Below are positions 42,693 to 51,726 of a stretch of 64,000 bases of DNA, piece by piece. A program made the translations under genes and the position numbers. The DNA is taken from positions 186,001 to 250,000 of the forward strand of contig NZ_JOCX01000005.1 in NCBI RefSeq assembly GCF_000717915.1. The letters run 5' to 3'. The notes under the pieces were generated by a model. That model was not told the origin of the DNA. It made no database searches and saw only the letters and a program-made list of their open reading frames with translations. Position 1 is the first letter of the stretch. Every line of letters starts with the position of its first letter. The stretch is from Streptomyces sp. NRRL S-244 (lineage in GTDB: Bacteria > Actinomycetota > Actinomycetes > Streptomycetales > Streptomycetaceae).

Positions 42693-43370
42693 GTGCCTTT
42701 CCTGTTGCTGATCGAGGACGACGACGCCATCCGCACGGCCCTCGAACTCTCCCTGTCTCGCCAGGGCCACCGTGTGGCCACCGCGGCGACGGGCGAGGAC
42801 GGCCTGAAACTGCTGCGCGAGCAGCGGCCGGACCTGATCGTGCTGGACGTCATGCTGCCCGGGATCGACGGCTTCGAGGTGTGCCGGCGGATCCGCCGCA
42901 CCGACCAGCTGCCGATCATCCTGCTGACCGCCCGCAGCGACGACATCGATGTCGTCGTGGGCCTGGAGTCGGGGGCCGACGACTACGTCGTCAAGCCCGT
43001 CCAGGGCCGGGTGCTCGACGCCCGGATCCGGGCCGTCCTGCGCCGCGGGGAACGGGAGGCCAGCGACTCCGCGGTGTTCGGTTCCCTCGTCATCGACCGG
43101 GCGGCGATGACGGTCACCAAGAACGGCGAGGACCTCCAGCTCACGCCGACCGAGCTGCGGCTGCTGCTGGAGCTCAGCCGCCGGCCCGGGCAGGCGCTCT
43201 CCCGCCAGCAGCTGCTGCGCCTCGTCTGGGAGCACGACTACCTCGGCGACTCCCGGCTCGTGGACGCCTGCGTACAGCGGCTGCGCGCCAAGGTCGAGGA
43301 AGTACCGTCCTCGCCCACCCTCATCCGGACCGTGCGTGGTGTCGGCTACCGGCTGGACTCGCCACAGTGA
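42693..43370 (+). CDS. afsQ1: AfsQ1 response regulator (OmpR family)
   Basis: 225 residues from GTG 42693, exactly the length I know for AfsQ1. Receiver domain with acidic pocket IEDDD (8-11) and phosphoacceptor Asp52 in VLDVMLPG; Lys near YVVKPV. C-terminal winged-helix domain with LTPTELRLLLEL and the recognition part LVDACVQRLRAKVE, RTVRGVGYR. AfsQ1 activates antibiotic genes in S. coelicolor, mostly with glutamate as nitrogen source. The GTG of afsQ2 overlaps its stop. Confidence 0.95.
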   Translation: MPFLLLIEDDDAIRTALELSLSRQGHRVATAATGEDGLKLLREQRPDLIVLDVMLPGIDGFEVCRRIRRTDQLPIILLTARSDDIDVVVGLESGADDYVVKPVQGRVLDARIRAVLRRGEREASDSAVFGSLVIDRAAMTVTKNGEDLQLTPTELRLLLELSRRPGQALSRQQLLRLVWEHDYLGDSRLVDACVQRLRAKVEEVPSSPTLIRTVRGVGYRLDSPQ

Positions 43371-44854
43371 TCAAAGCCCTGTTCGCGGGCCGGCGCTGGA
43401 CCAGCCTGCGGCTGCGGCTCCTGATGGTGTTCTCCCTGGTCGCGCTGGTGGCCGCCGTGTCCGCGTCCGGGATCGCGTACTGGCTCAACCGCGAGGCCGT
43501 GCTCACCCGTACCCAGGACGCGGCCCTCGGTGACTTCCGCCAGGAGATGCAGAACCGGGCCGCGGCGCTGCCCGCCGACCCGACGCCCGAGGAGATGCAG
43601 CGCACCGCCGAGCTGATGGCGGGCAGCAGCCCCGGCTACAGCGTGCTGCTGGTCGACGAGCGCAAGGACGGCCGCAAGGTGTTCGGCGCGGCCGGCCCCG
43701 ACTCCTTCGGGCTGGACGACGTACCGGGCTCGCTGCAGCGCGCGGTGAACGACCGGCAGAAGGCGACGGCCGCGAACGACGCCGAGTACCACGTGTACTG
43801 GCAGCGGACGAAGCCGCGCGGCAATCCGTACCTGGTCGGCGGGACGCGGATCGTGGGCGGCGGGCCGACCGGCTACATGTACAAGTCCCTGGCGCAGGAG
43901 CGGGACGACCTGAACGCGCTCGGCTGGTCGCTGACCATCGCGACGGGCCTCGCGCTGCTCGGTTCCGCACTGCTGGCCCAGGCGGCCGCCCGGACCGTGC
44001 TCAAGCCCGTGCAGCGGCTGGGGGACGCGGCGCGGCGGCTCGGCGAGGGCGAGCTGGACCACCGGCTCGACGTATCGGGGACCGACGAACTCGCGGACCT
44101 CTCACACACGTTCAACAAGACGGCGGAGGCACTGGAGAAGAAGGTCGCCGACATGAGCGCGCGGGAGGAGGCCAGCCGGCGCTTCGTCGCGGACATGTCG
44201 CACGAACTGCGCACTCCGCTGACGGCGCTGACGGCGGTCGCCGAGGTGCTGGAGGAGGAGGTCGAAGACCTCGATCCGATGATCGCGCCGGCGGTGGCGC
44301 TGGTGGTCAGCGAGACGCGGCGGCTGAACATCCTGGTGGAGAACCTGATGGAGGTCACCCGCTTCGACGCGGGGACGGCCAAGCTGGTCCTGGACGACGT
44401 GGACGTCGCCGACCAGGTCACGGCCTGCATCGACGCGCGGGCCTGGCTCGACGCGGTCGAACTGGACGCGGAGCGGGGCATCGTGGCGCGGCTCGACCCG
44501 CGCCGGCTCGACGTCATCCTCGCCAACCTGATCGGCAACGCGCTCAAGCACGGCGGCTCGCCGGTGCGGGTGTCGGTGGTCGTCGAGGGGGAGTGGCTGG
44601 CGATCGCGGTCCAGGACAACGGGCCGGGCATCCCGGAGGAGGTGCTGCCGCACGTCTTCGACCGGTTCTACAAGGCGAGCGCCTCGCGGCCGAAGTCGGA
44701 CGGCAGCGGGCTGGGCCTGTCGATCGCGGTGGAGAACGCGCACATCCACGGCGGTGACATCACCGCGGCCAACGGGCCGCAGGGCGGGGCGCTGTTCACG
44801 CTGCGGCTGCCGGTGGACGTGGGAAAGGTGATCGCCGGTGAAGCGGACGCGTAG
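43367..44854 (+). CDS. afsQ2: AfsQ2 sensor histidine kinase
   Basis: 495 residues, GTG start overlapping the afsQ1 stop (GTGA). A first membrane helix at about 18-42, an extracytoplasmic sensor domain to about 185, a second helix to about 207, then HAMP (VLKPVQRLGDAARRLGEGEL), the HisKA H-box FVADMSHELRTPLTALT, and the HATPase domain with N-box NLIGNALKHGG, VQDNGPGIP and SGLGLSIAVENAH. It phosphorylates AfsQ1 in response to an unknown signal; growth in glutamate medium activates the pair in S. coelicolor. It overlaps the next lipoprotein gene by 17 bases. Confidence 0.95.
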   Translation: MIKALFAGRRWTSLRLRLLMVFSLVALVAAVSASGIAYWLNREAVLTRTQDAALGDFRQEMQNRAAALPADPTPEEMQRTAELMAGSSPGYSVLLVDERKDGRKVFGAAGPDSFGLDDVPGSLQRAVNDRQKATAANDAEYHVYWQRTKPRGNPYLVGGTRIVGGGPTGYMYKSLAQERDDLNALGWSLTIATGLALLGSALLAQAAARTVLKPVQRLGDAARRLGEGELDHRLDVSGTDELADLSHTFNKTAEALEKKVADMSAREEASRRFVADMSHELRTPLTALTAVAEVLEEEVEDLDPMIAPAVALVVSETRRLNILVENLMEVTRFDAGTAKLVLDDVDVADQVTACIDARAWLDAVELDAERGIVARLDPRRLDVILANLIGNALKHGGSPVRVSVVVEGEWLAIAVQDNGPGIPEEVLPHVFDRFYKASASRPKSDGSGLGLSIAVENAHIHGGDITAANGPQGGALFTLRLPVDVGKVIAGEADA

Positions 44855-45452
44855 GGCCGGGGCGGTACTCCTCGTACTGCTGACCTCGGCGTGCGGGATC
44901 AGGGCGACGACGGTGCCGGTGGACGTCGGCGCGGCGCCTTCGCGGGTGTCGTGCGATACGCCGGGTCCGCAGACCGGGGTGCAGGGCTTCCGGGCCACGG
45001 TGGAGCTGGTCTGCGGATCGCAGCTGGTCGGCGTGGAACGGGTGGTGCCGGTACCGGAGAAGAAGCCGGTACGGGATCCCGTGATGCTGGTCGCCGAGGC
45101 GCTGCTGGAGGCGCTGGAGCGGGAGCCGTCGTCGGAGGAGCGGGACGCGGGCTTCACGACCGGGGTTCCGGACGGCCTGACGGTCGCGCCGGCGCGGACC
45201 GGTGATCCGGCGGGGACGATACGCATCAGCCGCAAGCCGGAGGACCTGCCGCCGGTGGCGCTGTCACAGGTGGTGTGCACGCTGGCGGGCAGCGAGGCCG
45301 TCTCGGCGGGCCCGGGCCCGGTGGTCCTGGGCGGCCCCGACGCGGACCCGCCGCGGACCTGGGAGTGCACGGAGGCGGTCCGCTCCCGCCCCGAGTCGGT
45401 CCCCACCCTGGGCGAACTGGTCCGCCCGTCGCCGTCGCCCGGCTCTTCCTGA
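44838..45452 (+). CDS. Lipoprotein encoded with afsQ1-afsQ2
   Basis: 204 residues starting at GTG 44838, inside the afsQ2 end. The signal peptide ends in the lipobox LLTSAC (Cys about 19). The mature protein has a beta-rich pattern and four Cys (SCDTPG, LVCGSQL, VVCTLAG, TWECTEA). A lipoprotein gene in this place is conserved in S. coelicolor next to afsQ2, as I recall, and it may be an accessory sensor for the kinase; its function is not established. Confidence 0.85.
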   Translation: MKRTRRAGAVLLVLLTSACGIRATTVPVDVGAAPSRVSCDTPGPQTGVQGFRATVELVCGSQLVGVERVVPVPEKKPVRDPVMLVAEALLEALEREPSSEERDAGFTTGVPDGLTVAPARTGDPAGTIRISRKPEDLPPVALSQVVCTLAGSEAVSAGPGPVVLGGPDADPPRTWECTEAVRSRPESVPTLGELVRPSPSPGSS

Positions 45453-45804
45453 CGCGACCGCAGGGAGCGCCCTTGACGGGCCGGCGCGAACCGGAAGGGC
45501 GGTGGGACTGACGGGAAACCCCCAAACCCACTCCGATGCGGGCCAGGGGGACACGGCTCCCCGGCGCCGGACCTGCACCCGGGGGCGGGTGGGCAGGTGC
45601 CGACCGAGCCCGGCACCTCGGGGGAGACAGCCGGCCCGCGCCGCACGCGACGTACCGCCCCCCCGCAACGTCGACGGCCCCCTCAGGGGGAGCTGAGGGG
45701 GCCGGACGAGGGCTGATGCCCTTGGGACTGCACCCGACGGACGGAGTCCGGTGCAGCGGCGCGGAGCCGGGGGGCTCGCCAGGGGCGAGCCGTGCGGGGC
45801 GGGG
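45453..45804. other. 352-base gap between convergent genes
   Basis: No convincing gene. The only clear structure is a hairpin listed at 45675. Several open frames in GC-rich sequence here lack codon bias and ribosome binding sites. Confidence 0.55.
45675..45704. terminator. Hairpin usable by both convergent operons
   Basis: A perfect 12-bp stem (CGGCCCCCTCAG with CTGAGGGGGCCG) and a 6-base loop, between the afsQ lipoprotein gene and the 3' end of the mutase gene. Confidence 0.78.
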
Positions 45805-47451
45805 TCAGATGCCCATGGCCGCCGAGAGGTCCTTCTTGATTCCGTCGAGGACTTCCTGGCCGCGGACTCGGGCCGGCGCCAGGTCGGAGGCCTCGGAGAC
45901 CGGGACCACGACCTCCAGGTAGCACTTGAGCTTGGGCTCGGTGCCGGAGGGGCGGCAGATCACCCGGGCCTTGTAGTCGCCCTCCAGGTGGTAGCGCAGG
46001 CCGTCCGTGGGCGGGAGCTTGTCCGTGCCCTGGTTGAGGTCCTCCGCCGAGACCACCCGCAGCCCCGCCAGCGATACCGGCGGCTCGGCCCGGAGCGCGG
46101 CCATCGCCGAGGCGATGACCGACAGGTCGGAGACGCGGACCGACAGCTGGTCGGTGTGGTGCAGGCCGTGGGCCATCGCCAGGTCGTCCAGCAGGTCGGT
46201 CAGCGTGCGGCCCTGCTCCTTGAGCTCCGAGGCCAGCTCCGCCACCAGCAGGGCGGCCGTGATGCCGTCCTTGTCGCGGACGCCCTCGGGGTCGACGCAG
46301 TAGCCGAGCGCCTCCTCGTAGCCGTACCGCAGGCCCTCGACGCGGGCGATCCACTTGAAGCCCGTCAGGGTCTCCTCGTAGCCGACGCCCGCCGCCTCCG
46401 CGATCCGGCCCAGGAGGGACGACGAGACGATGGACTCGGCGAAGACGCCGCGGGCGCCCTTGTGGACCAGATGGGCGGCCAGCAGCGCGCCGACCTCGTC
46501 GCCGCGGAGCATCCGCCAGCCGTCCGCGGTGGGGACGGCCACCGCGCAGCGGTCCGCGTCCGGGTCGTTCGCGATCACGATGTCGGGCTGGACCGCGGCG
46601 GCCGTCGCGAACGCCAGGTCCATCGCGCCCGGCTCCTCCGGGTTGGGGAAGGCCACCGTCGGGAACGCCGGGTCCGGCTCCGCCTGCTCGGCGACCAGCA
46701 CCGGCTCCGGGAAGCCGGCCCGGGCGAAGGCCGCCAGGACGACGTCCTTGCCGACGCCGTGCATGGCCGTGTAGACGGTCCGCACGCCCCGGGGGGAGCC
46801 GGAGGTCAGGACGGCGTCGGTACGGGCCAGGTAGGCCTCCAGGACCTCGTCGCCGAGGTCCTCCCAGCCGGACTCCGGGCGGGGGACCGAGGCGAGGGTG
46901 TCCACGCGCTCGATCTCCGCAGCGATCTCGACGTCCGCGGGGGACACGATCTGCGAGCCGTCGCCGAGGTAGACCTTGTAGCCGTTGTCCCGGGGCGGGT
47001 TGTGGCTCGCGGTCACCTCGACGCCGGCGACGGCACCCAGGTGCCGTATGGCGTACGCGAGGACGGGCGTCGGCAGCGGGCGGGGCAGGACGGCGGCGCG
47101 CAGGCCCGCGCCGGTCATCACGGCGGCGGTGTCGCGGGCGAAGTCCGCGGACTTGTACCGCGCGTCGTAGCCGACGACGACCAGGCCTCCGGCGTGGCCC
47201 TGGGCCTTGAGGTGGGCCGCGAGGCCGGCCGCGGCCCGGATGACCACGGAGCGGTTCATCCGCATCGGGCCCGCGCCGATCTCGCCGCGCAGTCCGGCCG
47301 TGCCGAACTGCAGGGTGCCGGAGAACCGGTCCGCGAGCTCCGCGACGTCCCCGGCCTCGATGAGCTTGGCCAGCTCGGCCGCCGTCTCCGGGTCCGGGTC
47401 CTCCGCCAGCCAGGCCTGCGCCCGGGTGATCAGGTCGTCCTGTTCCTGCAC
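45805..47451 (-). CDS. Phosphosugar mutase, PGM2/phosphopentomutase-like
   Basis: 548 residues of the alpha-D-phosphohexomutase superfamily, usually annotated as phosphomannomutase. The four active-site loops are present: TASHNPPRDNG (phosphoserine), NDPDADR (metal), EEALGYCV (sugar) and RPSGTEPKL (phosphate). The length and the EEALGY...DKDG segment fit the PGM2/PgcA branch, which includes phosphopentomutases. I place the start at GTG 47451, eight bases after GGAAG; GTG 47457 is possible. The gene follows the purine nucleoside phosphorylase gene by 41 bases on the same strand, under the nucleoside operator, so conversion of (deoxy)ribose-1-phosphate to the 5-phosphate is likely. Confidence 0.9.
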   Translation of the reverse strand: MQEQDDLITRAQAWLAEDPDPETAAELAKLIEAGDVAELADRFSGTLQFGTAGLRGEIGAGPMRMNRSVVIRAAAGLAAHLKAQGHAGGLVVVGYDARYKSADFARDTAAVMTGAGLRAAVLPRPLPTPVLAYAIRHLGAVAGVEVTASHNPPRDNGYKVYLGDGSQIVSPADVEIAAEIERVDTLASVPRPESGWEDLGDEVLEAYLARTDAVLTSGSPRGVRTVYTAMHGVGKDVVLAAFARAGFPEPVLVAEQAEPDPAFPTVAFPNPEEPGAMDLAFATAAAVQPDIVIANDPDADRCAVAVPTADGWRMLRGDEVGALLAAHLVHKGARGVFAESIVSSSLLGRIAEAAGVGYEETLTGFKWIARVEGLRYGYEEALGYCVDPEGVRDKDGITAALLVAELASELKEQGRTLTDLLDDLAMAHGLHHTDQLSVRVSDLSVIASAMAALRAEPPVSLAGLRVVSAEDLNQGTDKLPPTDGLRYHLEGDYKARVICRPSGTEPKLKCYLEVVVPVSEASDLAPARVRGQEVLDGIKKDLSAAMGI

Positions 47452-47492
47452 TGCCACTGCTTCCGCCTTGTCTCTCGTACGGTGCCGATGCC

Positions 47493-48299
47493 TCAGATGC
47501 GGGCGAGGACCTGCGTCAGCAGCTTGCCCATGCGCGCGGCCGAGTCGCGGCCGGCCTGGAGCACCTCTTCGTGGTTCAGCGGCTCGCCGGAGATGCCCGC
47601 CGCCAGGTTGGTGACGAGGGAGATGCCGAGCACCTCGGCGCCGGCCTCGCGGGCGGCGATGGCTTCCAGCACGGTGGACATGCCGACCAGGTCGGCGCCC
47701 ATGACGCGGATCATGTTGATCTCGGCCGGGGTCTCGTAGTGCGGGCCGGGGAACTGGACGTAGACGCCCTCTTCGAGGGTCTCGTCGATCTCCTTGCACA
47801 TCGCGCGCAGGCGCGGCGAGTACAGGTCGGTCAGGTCCACGAAGTTCGCGCCGACGATCGGCGAGGTGGCCGTCAGGTTGAGGTGGTCGCTGATCAGGAC
47901 GGGCTGGCCGGGCTTCATGCCCTCGCGCAGGCCGCCGCAGCCGTTGGTCAGGACGACGGTCTTGCAGCCGGCGGCGACGGCGGTGCGCACGCCGTGGGCG
48001 ACGGCGGCGACGCCGCGGCCCTCGTAGTAGTGGGTCCGGCCGAGGAAGACCAGCGCGCGCTTGTCGCCGATCTTGTACGAGCGGATCTTGCCGCCGTGGC
48101 CCTCGACGGCGGCGGGCGGGAAGCCCGGCAGCTCGGTGACGGGGAATTCGGCCTCGGGGGCGCCCAGCGCCTCTGCGGCGGGGGCCCAGCCGGAGCCCAT
48201 GACGAGGGCGACATCGTGGGTTTCGGCGCCGGTCAGCTCACGCAGGCGGGCGGCTGCGGCGGTGGCGTCGGCGAAGGGGTCGGTAACAGATGCGTTCAC
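47493..48299 (-). CDS. Purine nucleoside phosphorylase, trimeric type
   Basis: Phosphorolyses inosine, guanosine and their deoxy forms to base and (deoxy)ribose-1-phosphate. 268 residues from GTG 48299. The trimeric PNP signature is complete: [67 protein letters not shown] and LVTNLAAGI. The start has no Shine-Dalgarno; a TACGCT hexamer (48312-48307) eight bases before it could be the -10 of a leaderless message. The operator is just upstream. It takes the products of add and hands sugar phosphate to the mutase encoded next. Confidence 0.94.
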   Translation of the reverse strand: MNASVTDPFADATAAAARLRELTGAETHDVALVMGSGWAPAAEALGAPEAEFPVTELPGFPPAAVEGHGGKIRSYKIGDKRALVFLGRTHYYEGRGVAAVAHGVRTAVAAGCKTVVLTNGCGGLREGMKPGQPVLISDHLNLTATSPIVGANFVDLTDLYSPRLRAMCKEIDETLEEGVYVQFPGPHYETPAEINMIRVMGADLVGMSTVLEAIAAREAGAEVLGISLVTNLAAGISGEPLNHEEVLQAGRDSAARMGKLLTQVLARI

Positions 48300-48324
48300 G
48301 CAGACGAGCGTAGCCGAGCATTGC

Positions 48325-48336
48325 CTACGCGCGTAG
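48325..48336 (-). promoter_or_regulatory. Nucleoside-regulon operator before the phosphorylase-mutase operon
   Basis: A perfect palindrome CTACGCGCGTAG, 25 bases before the GTG start on the minus strand, about where the -35 element of the likely promoter would be. Confidence 0.78.
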
Positions 48337-48419
48337 ATGGCGCAGCTCACGGTGTTCGGATCGTTGCCTTGTCGTTTCCGCCGAAACGTCCCCTCGGCCT
48401 CGGCGACGTCCCCCCGGCC

Positions 48420-48857
48420 TCAGCAGGGGCGCTTGCGGAGTTCCATCATGTAGTCGTGCGGGGCCCCGGCCGCCTCGGCCGCGTCGGCGATCTCGCCGAG
48501 GTAGCGCGCCGAGGGCAGGCCGCCCTCGTACCCGTTCAGCACGTAGCACCAGGCCGCCTCCTCGCCGTCCAGCGTGTGGACGCGGATCCGCATCCGGCGG
48601 TAGATGTCGAGCCCGACGCCCTCCCACCGGTCCATGGAGTCCTCGTCCAGCGGCGCGATGTCGTACAGGGCGACGAACACCTGGTGGCGCGGGGCCTCGA
48701 CGATCGTGGCCAGGGCGCCCTCCCACCCCATCTGCTCACCGCCGAAGGTCAGCCGCCAGTCGTTGATCCAGCCCGTGCCGCGCAGCGGCGAATGCGGAGC
48801 GCGGCGCGTCATCAGCCGCGGGTCGAGGTTGCCGGCGTACGCGGCGTAGAGCGACAT
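48420..48857 (-). CDS. Gamma-glutamylcyclotransferase-fold protein
   Basis: 145 residues of the GGCT/AIG2-like fold: YAAYAGNLDPRLM (substrate loop), HQVFVALYDIAPLDEDSMDRWEG (with the acidic catalytic-type Glu) and WCYVLNGYEGGLPSARYL. The fold cleaves gamma-glutamyl amines or related amides. It is a monocistronic gene between two regulated ones, divergent from lpdA. The exact substrate is unknown. Confidence 0.88.
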   Translation of the reverse strand: MSLYAAYAGNLDPRLMTRRAPHSPLRGTGWINDWRLTFGGEQMGWEGALATIVEAPRHQVFVALYDIAPLDEDSMDRWEGVGLDIYRRMRIRVHTLDGEEAAWCYVLNGYEGGLPSARYLGEIADAAEAAGAPHDYMMELRKRPC

Positions 48858-49042
48858 GAGGTCGAGGGTACGGGAGGGGCGGGGCGGGCCGCGTGCCCGG
48901 TCGTCCTCACGGATGGGCGGACCGGGGGAGAAGCACCTTGAAGCGTGCGGGACAATGGGGCACGGAATGCATCCCCCGGGGAGACCCCCGGAAGCCCCGG
49001 CCGGGGCGGCAGCCGGCCGGGTAGACGTGAGGCGGAGTTTTC

Positions 49043-50482
49043 GTGACCCGGATCGTGATCATCGGCGGCGGACCCGGCGGGTATGAGGCGGCCCTCGTGG
49101 GGGCCCAGCTCGGCGCGGAGGTGACCGTCGTCGACTGCGACGGCCTCGGTGGCGCCTCCGTCCTCACCGACTGCGTACCTTCCAAGACCCTCATCGCGAC
49201 CGCCGAGGTCATGACGACCTTCGACTCGTCGTACGAGGAGCTCGGCATCGTCGTCGCCGACGACACCCCGCACATAGAGCAGGCCGCGCGCGTCGTCGGG
49301 GTGGACCTCGGCAAGGTGAACCGGCGCGTCAAGCGCCTCGCGCTCGCCCAGTCGCACGACATCACCGCGTCCGTCACCCGGGCCGGCGCCCGCGTCGTAC
49401 GGGGCCGCGGCAAGCTCGGCGGCCCGCAGGGCATCGACGGCACGCGCGACGTCATCGTCACCGCGGCCGACGGCACCGAGACGATCCTGACGGCCGACGC
49501 CGTGCTGATCGCGACCGGCGGCCACCCCCGCGAGATCCCGGACGCCATGCCCGACGGCGAGCGGATCCTGAACTGGACCCAGGTCTACGACCTCGACGAG
49601 CTCCCCGAGGAGCTCATCGTGGTCGGCTCGGGCGTCACCGGCGCCGAGTTCGCCGGCGCGTACCAGGCCCTCGGCTCCCGGGTGACGCTGATCTCCTCGC
49701 GCGACCGCGTGCTGCCCGGCGAGGACCCGGACGCGGCGGCCGTGCTGGAGGACGTCTTCCGGCGCCGCGGCATGAACGTCGTCGGCCGCTCCCGCGCCGA
49801 GTCCGCCAAGCGCGTCGGCGACCGGGTCGAGGTCACGCTCTCCGACGGCCGCGTCATCACCGGCACGCACTGCCTGATGGCGGTCGGCGCGATCCCGAAC
49901 ACCAAGGACATGAACCTGGAGGAGTCCGGGGTCCGGCTCAAGGAGTCCGGGCACATCTGGACCGACAAGGTCTCCCGTACGTCCGCGCCCGGCGTGTACG
50001 CGGCCGGCGACGTGACCGGGATCTTCGCGCTGGCCTCCGTCGCCGCCATGCAGGGCCGCATCGCGATGTACCACTTCCTCGGCGACGCGGTGGCCCCGCT
50101 GAACCTCAAGACGGTCTCGTCGAACGTGTTCACCGACCCGGAGATCGCCACTGTCGGTTACACCCAGGCCGATGTGGACGCCGGCAAGATCGACGCCCGT
50201 GTCGTGAAGCTGCCGTTGCTGCGCAACGCGCGGGCCAAGATGCAGGGCATCCGGGACGGGTTCGTGAAGCTGTTCTGCCGCCCGGGCACCGGAATCGTGG
50301 TCGGCGGCGTGGTGGTCTCCCCGCGGGCGAGCGAGCTGATCCACCCCATCTCGATCGCAGTCGACAACAACCTGACCGTCGAGCAGATCGCAAACGCGTT
50401 CACGGTGTACCCCTCGCTGTCGGGTTCGATCGCCGAGGTGGCGCGCCAGCTGCACACGCGGAAGACCGCCGGCGAGGCCTGA
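49043..50482 (+). CDS. lpdA: LpdA-type NAD(P)H quinone reductase
   Basis: 479-residue flavoprotein of the disulfide reductase superfamily, but altered at the active site. The FAD motif GGGPGGYEAAL, the NAD motif VVGSGVTGAEFAG and GVYAAGDVTG are intact. In place of the redox pair GGxCxxxxCxPSK it has GGASVLTDCVPSK, so one Cys is lost, and the C-terminal catalytic HPTLSE is YPSLSG, so the His is lost. Mycobacterium LpdA (Rv3303c) has the same changes and acts as a quinone reductase. The GTG at 49043 follows AGGCGGAG. I expect redox cycling of quinones, not a dehydrogenase-complex role. Confidence 0.88.
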   Translation: MTRIVIIGGGPGGYEAALVGAQLGAEVTVVDCDGLGGASVLTDCVPSKTLIATAEVMTTFDSSYEELGIVVADDTPHIEQAARVVGVDLGKVNRRVKRLALAQSHDITASVTRAGARVVRGRGKLGGPQGIDGTRDVIVTAADGTETILTADAVLIATGGHPREIPDAMPDGERILNWTQVYDLDELPEELIVVGSGVTGAEFAGAYQALGSRVTLISSRDRVLPGEDPDAAAVLEDVFRRRGMNVVGRSRAESAKRVGDRVEVTLSDGRVITGTHCLMAVGAIPNTKDMNLEESGVRLKESGHIWTDKVSRTSAPGVYAAGDVTGIFALASVAAMQGRIAMYHFLGDAVAPLNLKTVSSNVFTDPEIATVGYTQADVDAGKIDARVVKLPLLRNARAKMQGIRDGFVKLFCRPGTGIVVGGVVVSPRASELIHPISIAVDNNLTVEQIANAFTVYPSLSGSIAEVARQLHTRKTAGEA

Positions 50483-50491
50483 GGACGGCAA

Positions 50492-50521
50492 CCGCCCCAG
50501 GTCGAAGGGGACTTGGGGCGG
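50492..50521 (+). terminator. Hairpin after lpdA
   Basis: A stem of about 12 bp with one mismatch (CCGCCCCAGGTC with GACTTGGGGCGG) and a short loop, ten bases after the stop. Confidence 0.75.
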
Positions 50522-50656
50522 CCCCAGCGGGGGTGGAGTGACGTTCACTCAACCGCCCCGCCGCGTATACCACTAGTCGCCCTGCTTTATGGACAACTTC
50601 GGTATTCCGGCGCAAGGAGCTGAAACAAGACGGTCGTTGGGGTTACTGTCAGTTTC

Positions 50657-51613
50657 GTGTTCGCTGCAGAACGTCGCCAATTGATTCTCGAAATGGTGCG
50701 GGCCAACGGAGCGGTGTCGCTCCGGGAGCTCGCCCGCGTCGTCCAGACCTCCGAAGTGACCGTACGGCGGGACGTGCGGGCGCTGGAGGCCGAAGGACTC
50801 CTCGACCGCCGACACGGCGGTGCGGTTTTGCCGGGCGGTTTCACGCGGGAGTCCGGATTTCCGCAAAAGTCCCATCTCGCGACGGCGGAGAAGACCGCCA
50901 TTGCCGACGTGGCGGCCGGCCTCGTCGAAGAAGGCGAGGCCGTCGTCGTCGGCGCGGGCACCACGACCCAGGAGCTGGCCCGCCGGCTCGCCCGGGTGCC
51001 CGGACTGACCGTCGTCACCAACTCGCTGCTGGTCGCGCAGGCACTGGCCCACGCGAACAGGGTGGAGGTGGTGATGACGGGCGGCACCCTCCGCGGCTCC
51101 AACTACGCGCTGGTCGGCAGCGGGGCGGAGCAGTCCCTCCAGGGGCTGCGGGTCTCCCGGGCCTTCCTGTCCGGCAGCGGCCTGACGGCGGAACGCGGTC
51201 TGTCCACGTCCAACATGCTGTCGGCGAGCGTGGACCGGGCCCTGGTCCAGGCGGCGGCGGAGGTGGTGGTCCTCGCGGACCACACGAAGCTGGGCACCGA
51301 CACCATGTTCCAGACGGTGCCGACCGATGTGATGACCCGTCTGGTCACGGACGAGCCCCCGCCGCACGACGACCGCGCGGCCACGGAACTCCAGGCCCTC
51401 GCGGACCAGGGCGTCCAGATCACCATCGCCGGCGCCGTGGCCCCCGGCGGGAACGCCGACGGCATGGCGGGCCGCCGCCCGCGCCGCGAGTCCCCCCTCC
51501 CGGTGCAGCGCCGCGGCGGCCCCACCGCTCAACTCCGCAGCGCGGGCCCCCTCCCGGACCCCCAGCCGGGGGAGCGGGAGCGCGCGAGGGTGGCGGACAT
51601 GCGGCGGCGGTGA
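50657..51613 (+). CDS. DeoR/GlpR-family repressor
   Basis: 318 residues. N-terminal DeoR helix-turn-helix (RRQLILEMVRANGAVSLREL, TSEVTVRRDVRALEAEGLLDR) with HGGAVLP, then the DeoRC sugar-phosphate sensor domain (VGAGTTTQELARRL, VVTNSLLVAQAL, GGTLRGSNYALVG, VVLADHTKLG). The C-terminal 60 residues are an added Pro/Arg-rich tail. GTG 50657 has no Shine-Dalgarno; TGAAAC (50621-50626) and TACTGT (50644-50649), 17 bases apart, would give a leaderless message. DeoR-type proteins often control sugar or nucleoside genes, so it is one candidate reader of the operator described here; its own promoter lacks that site. Confidence 0.9.
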   Translation: MFAAERRQLILEMVRANGAVSLRELARVVQTSEVTVRRDVRALEAEGLLDRRHGGAVLPGGFTRESGFPQKSHLATAEKTAIADVAAGLVEEGEAVVVGAGTTTQELARRLARVPGLTVVTNSLLVAQALAHANRVEVVMTGGTLRGSNYALVGSGAEQSLQGLRVSRAFLSGSGLTAERGLSTSNMLSASVDRALVQAAAEVVVLADHTKLGTDTMFQTVPTDVMTRLVTDEPPPHDDRAATELQALADQGVQITIAGAVAPGGNADGMAGRRPRRESPLPVQRRGGPTAQLRSAGPLPDPQPGERERARVADMRRR

Positions 51614-51676
51614 GGAGCGTGTGCGGCGCCGCGATCTGTCGGAGTTTCTACCGCCATATCTACGCGGCTGGCAGAA

Positions 51677-51705
51677 ACGGGTCGCCGGAAGATCCGGCGA
51701 CCCGT
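51677..51705. terminator. Strong hairpin between the DeoR gene and the immunity gene
   Basis: A perfect 13-bp stem (ACGGGTCGCCGGA with TCCGGCGACCCGT) and a 3-base loop, between convergent 3' ends, so it can serve both. Confidence 0.88.
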
Positions 51706-51726
51706 CACTTGATCAGCGCTTGCCGA

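Noticed and set aside
51659..51672. A partial match TCTACGCGGCTGG after the DeoR gene
   Set aside because: Only one half of the palindrome is present and it lies behind, not before, a gene.
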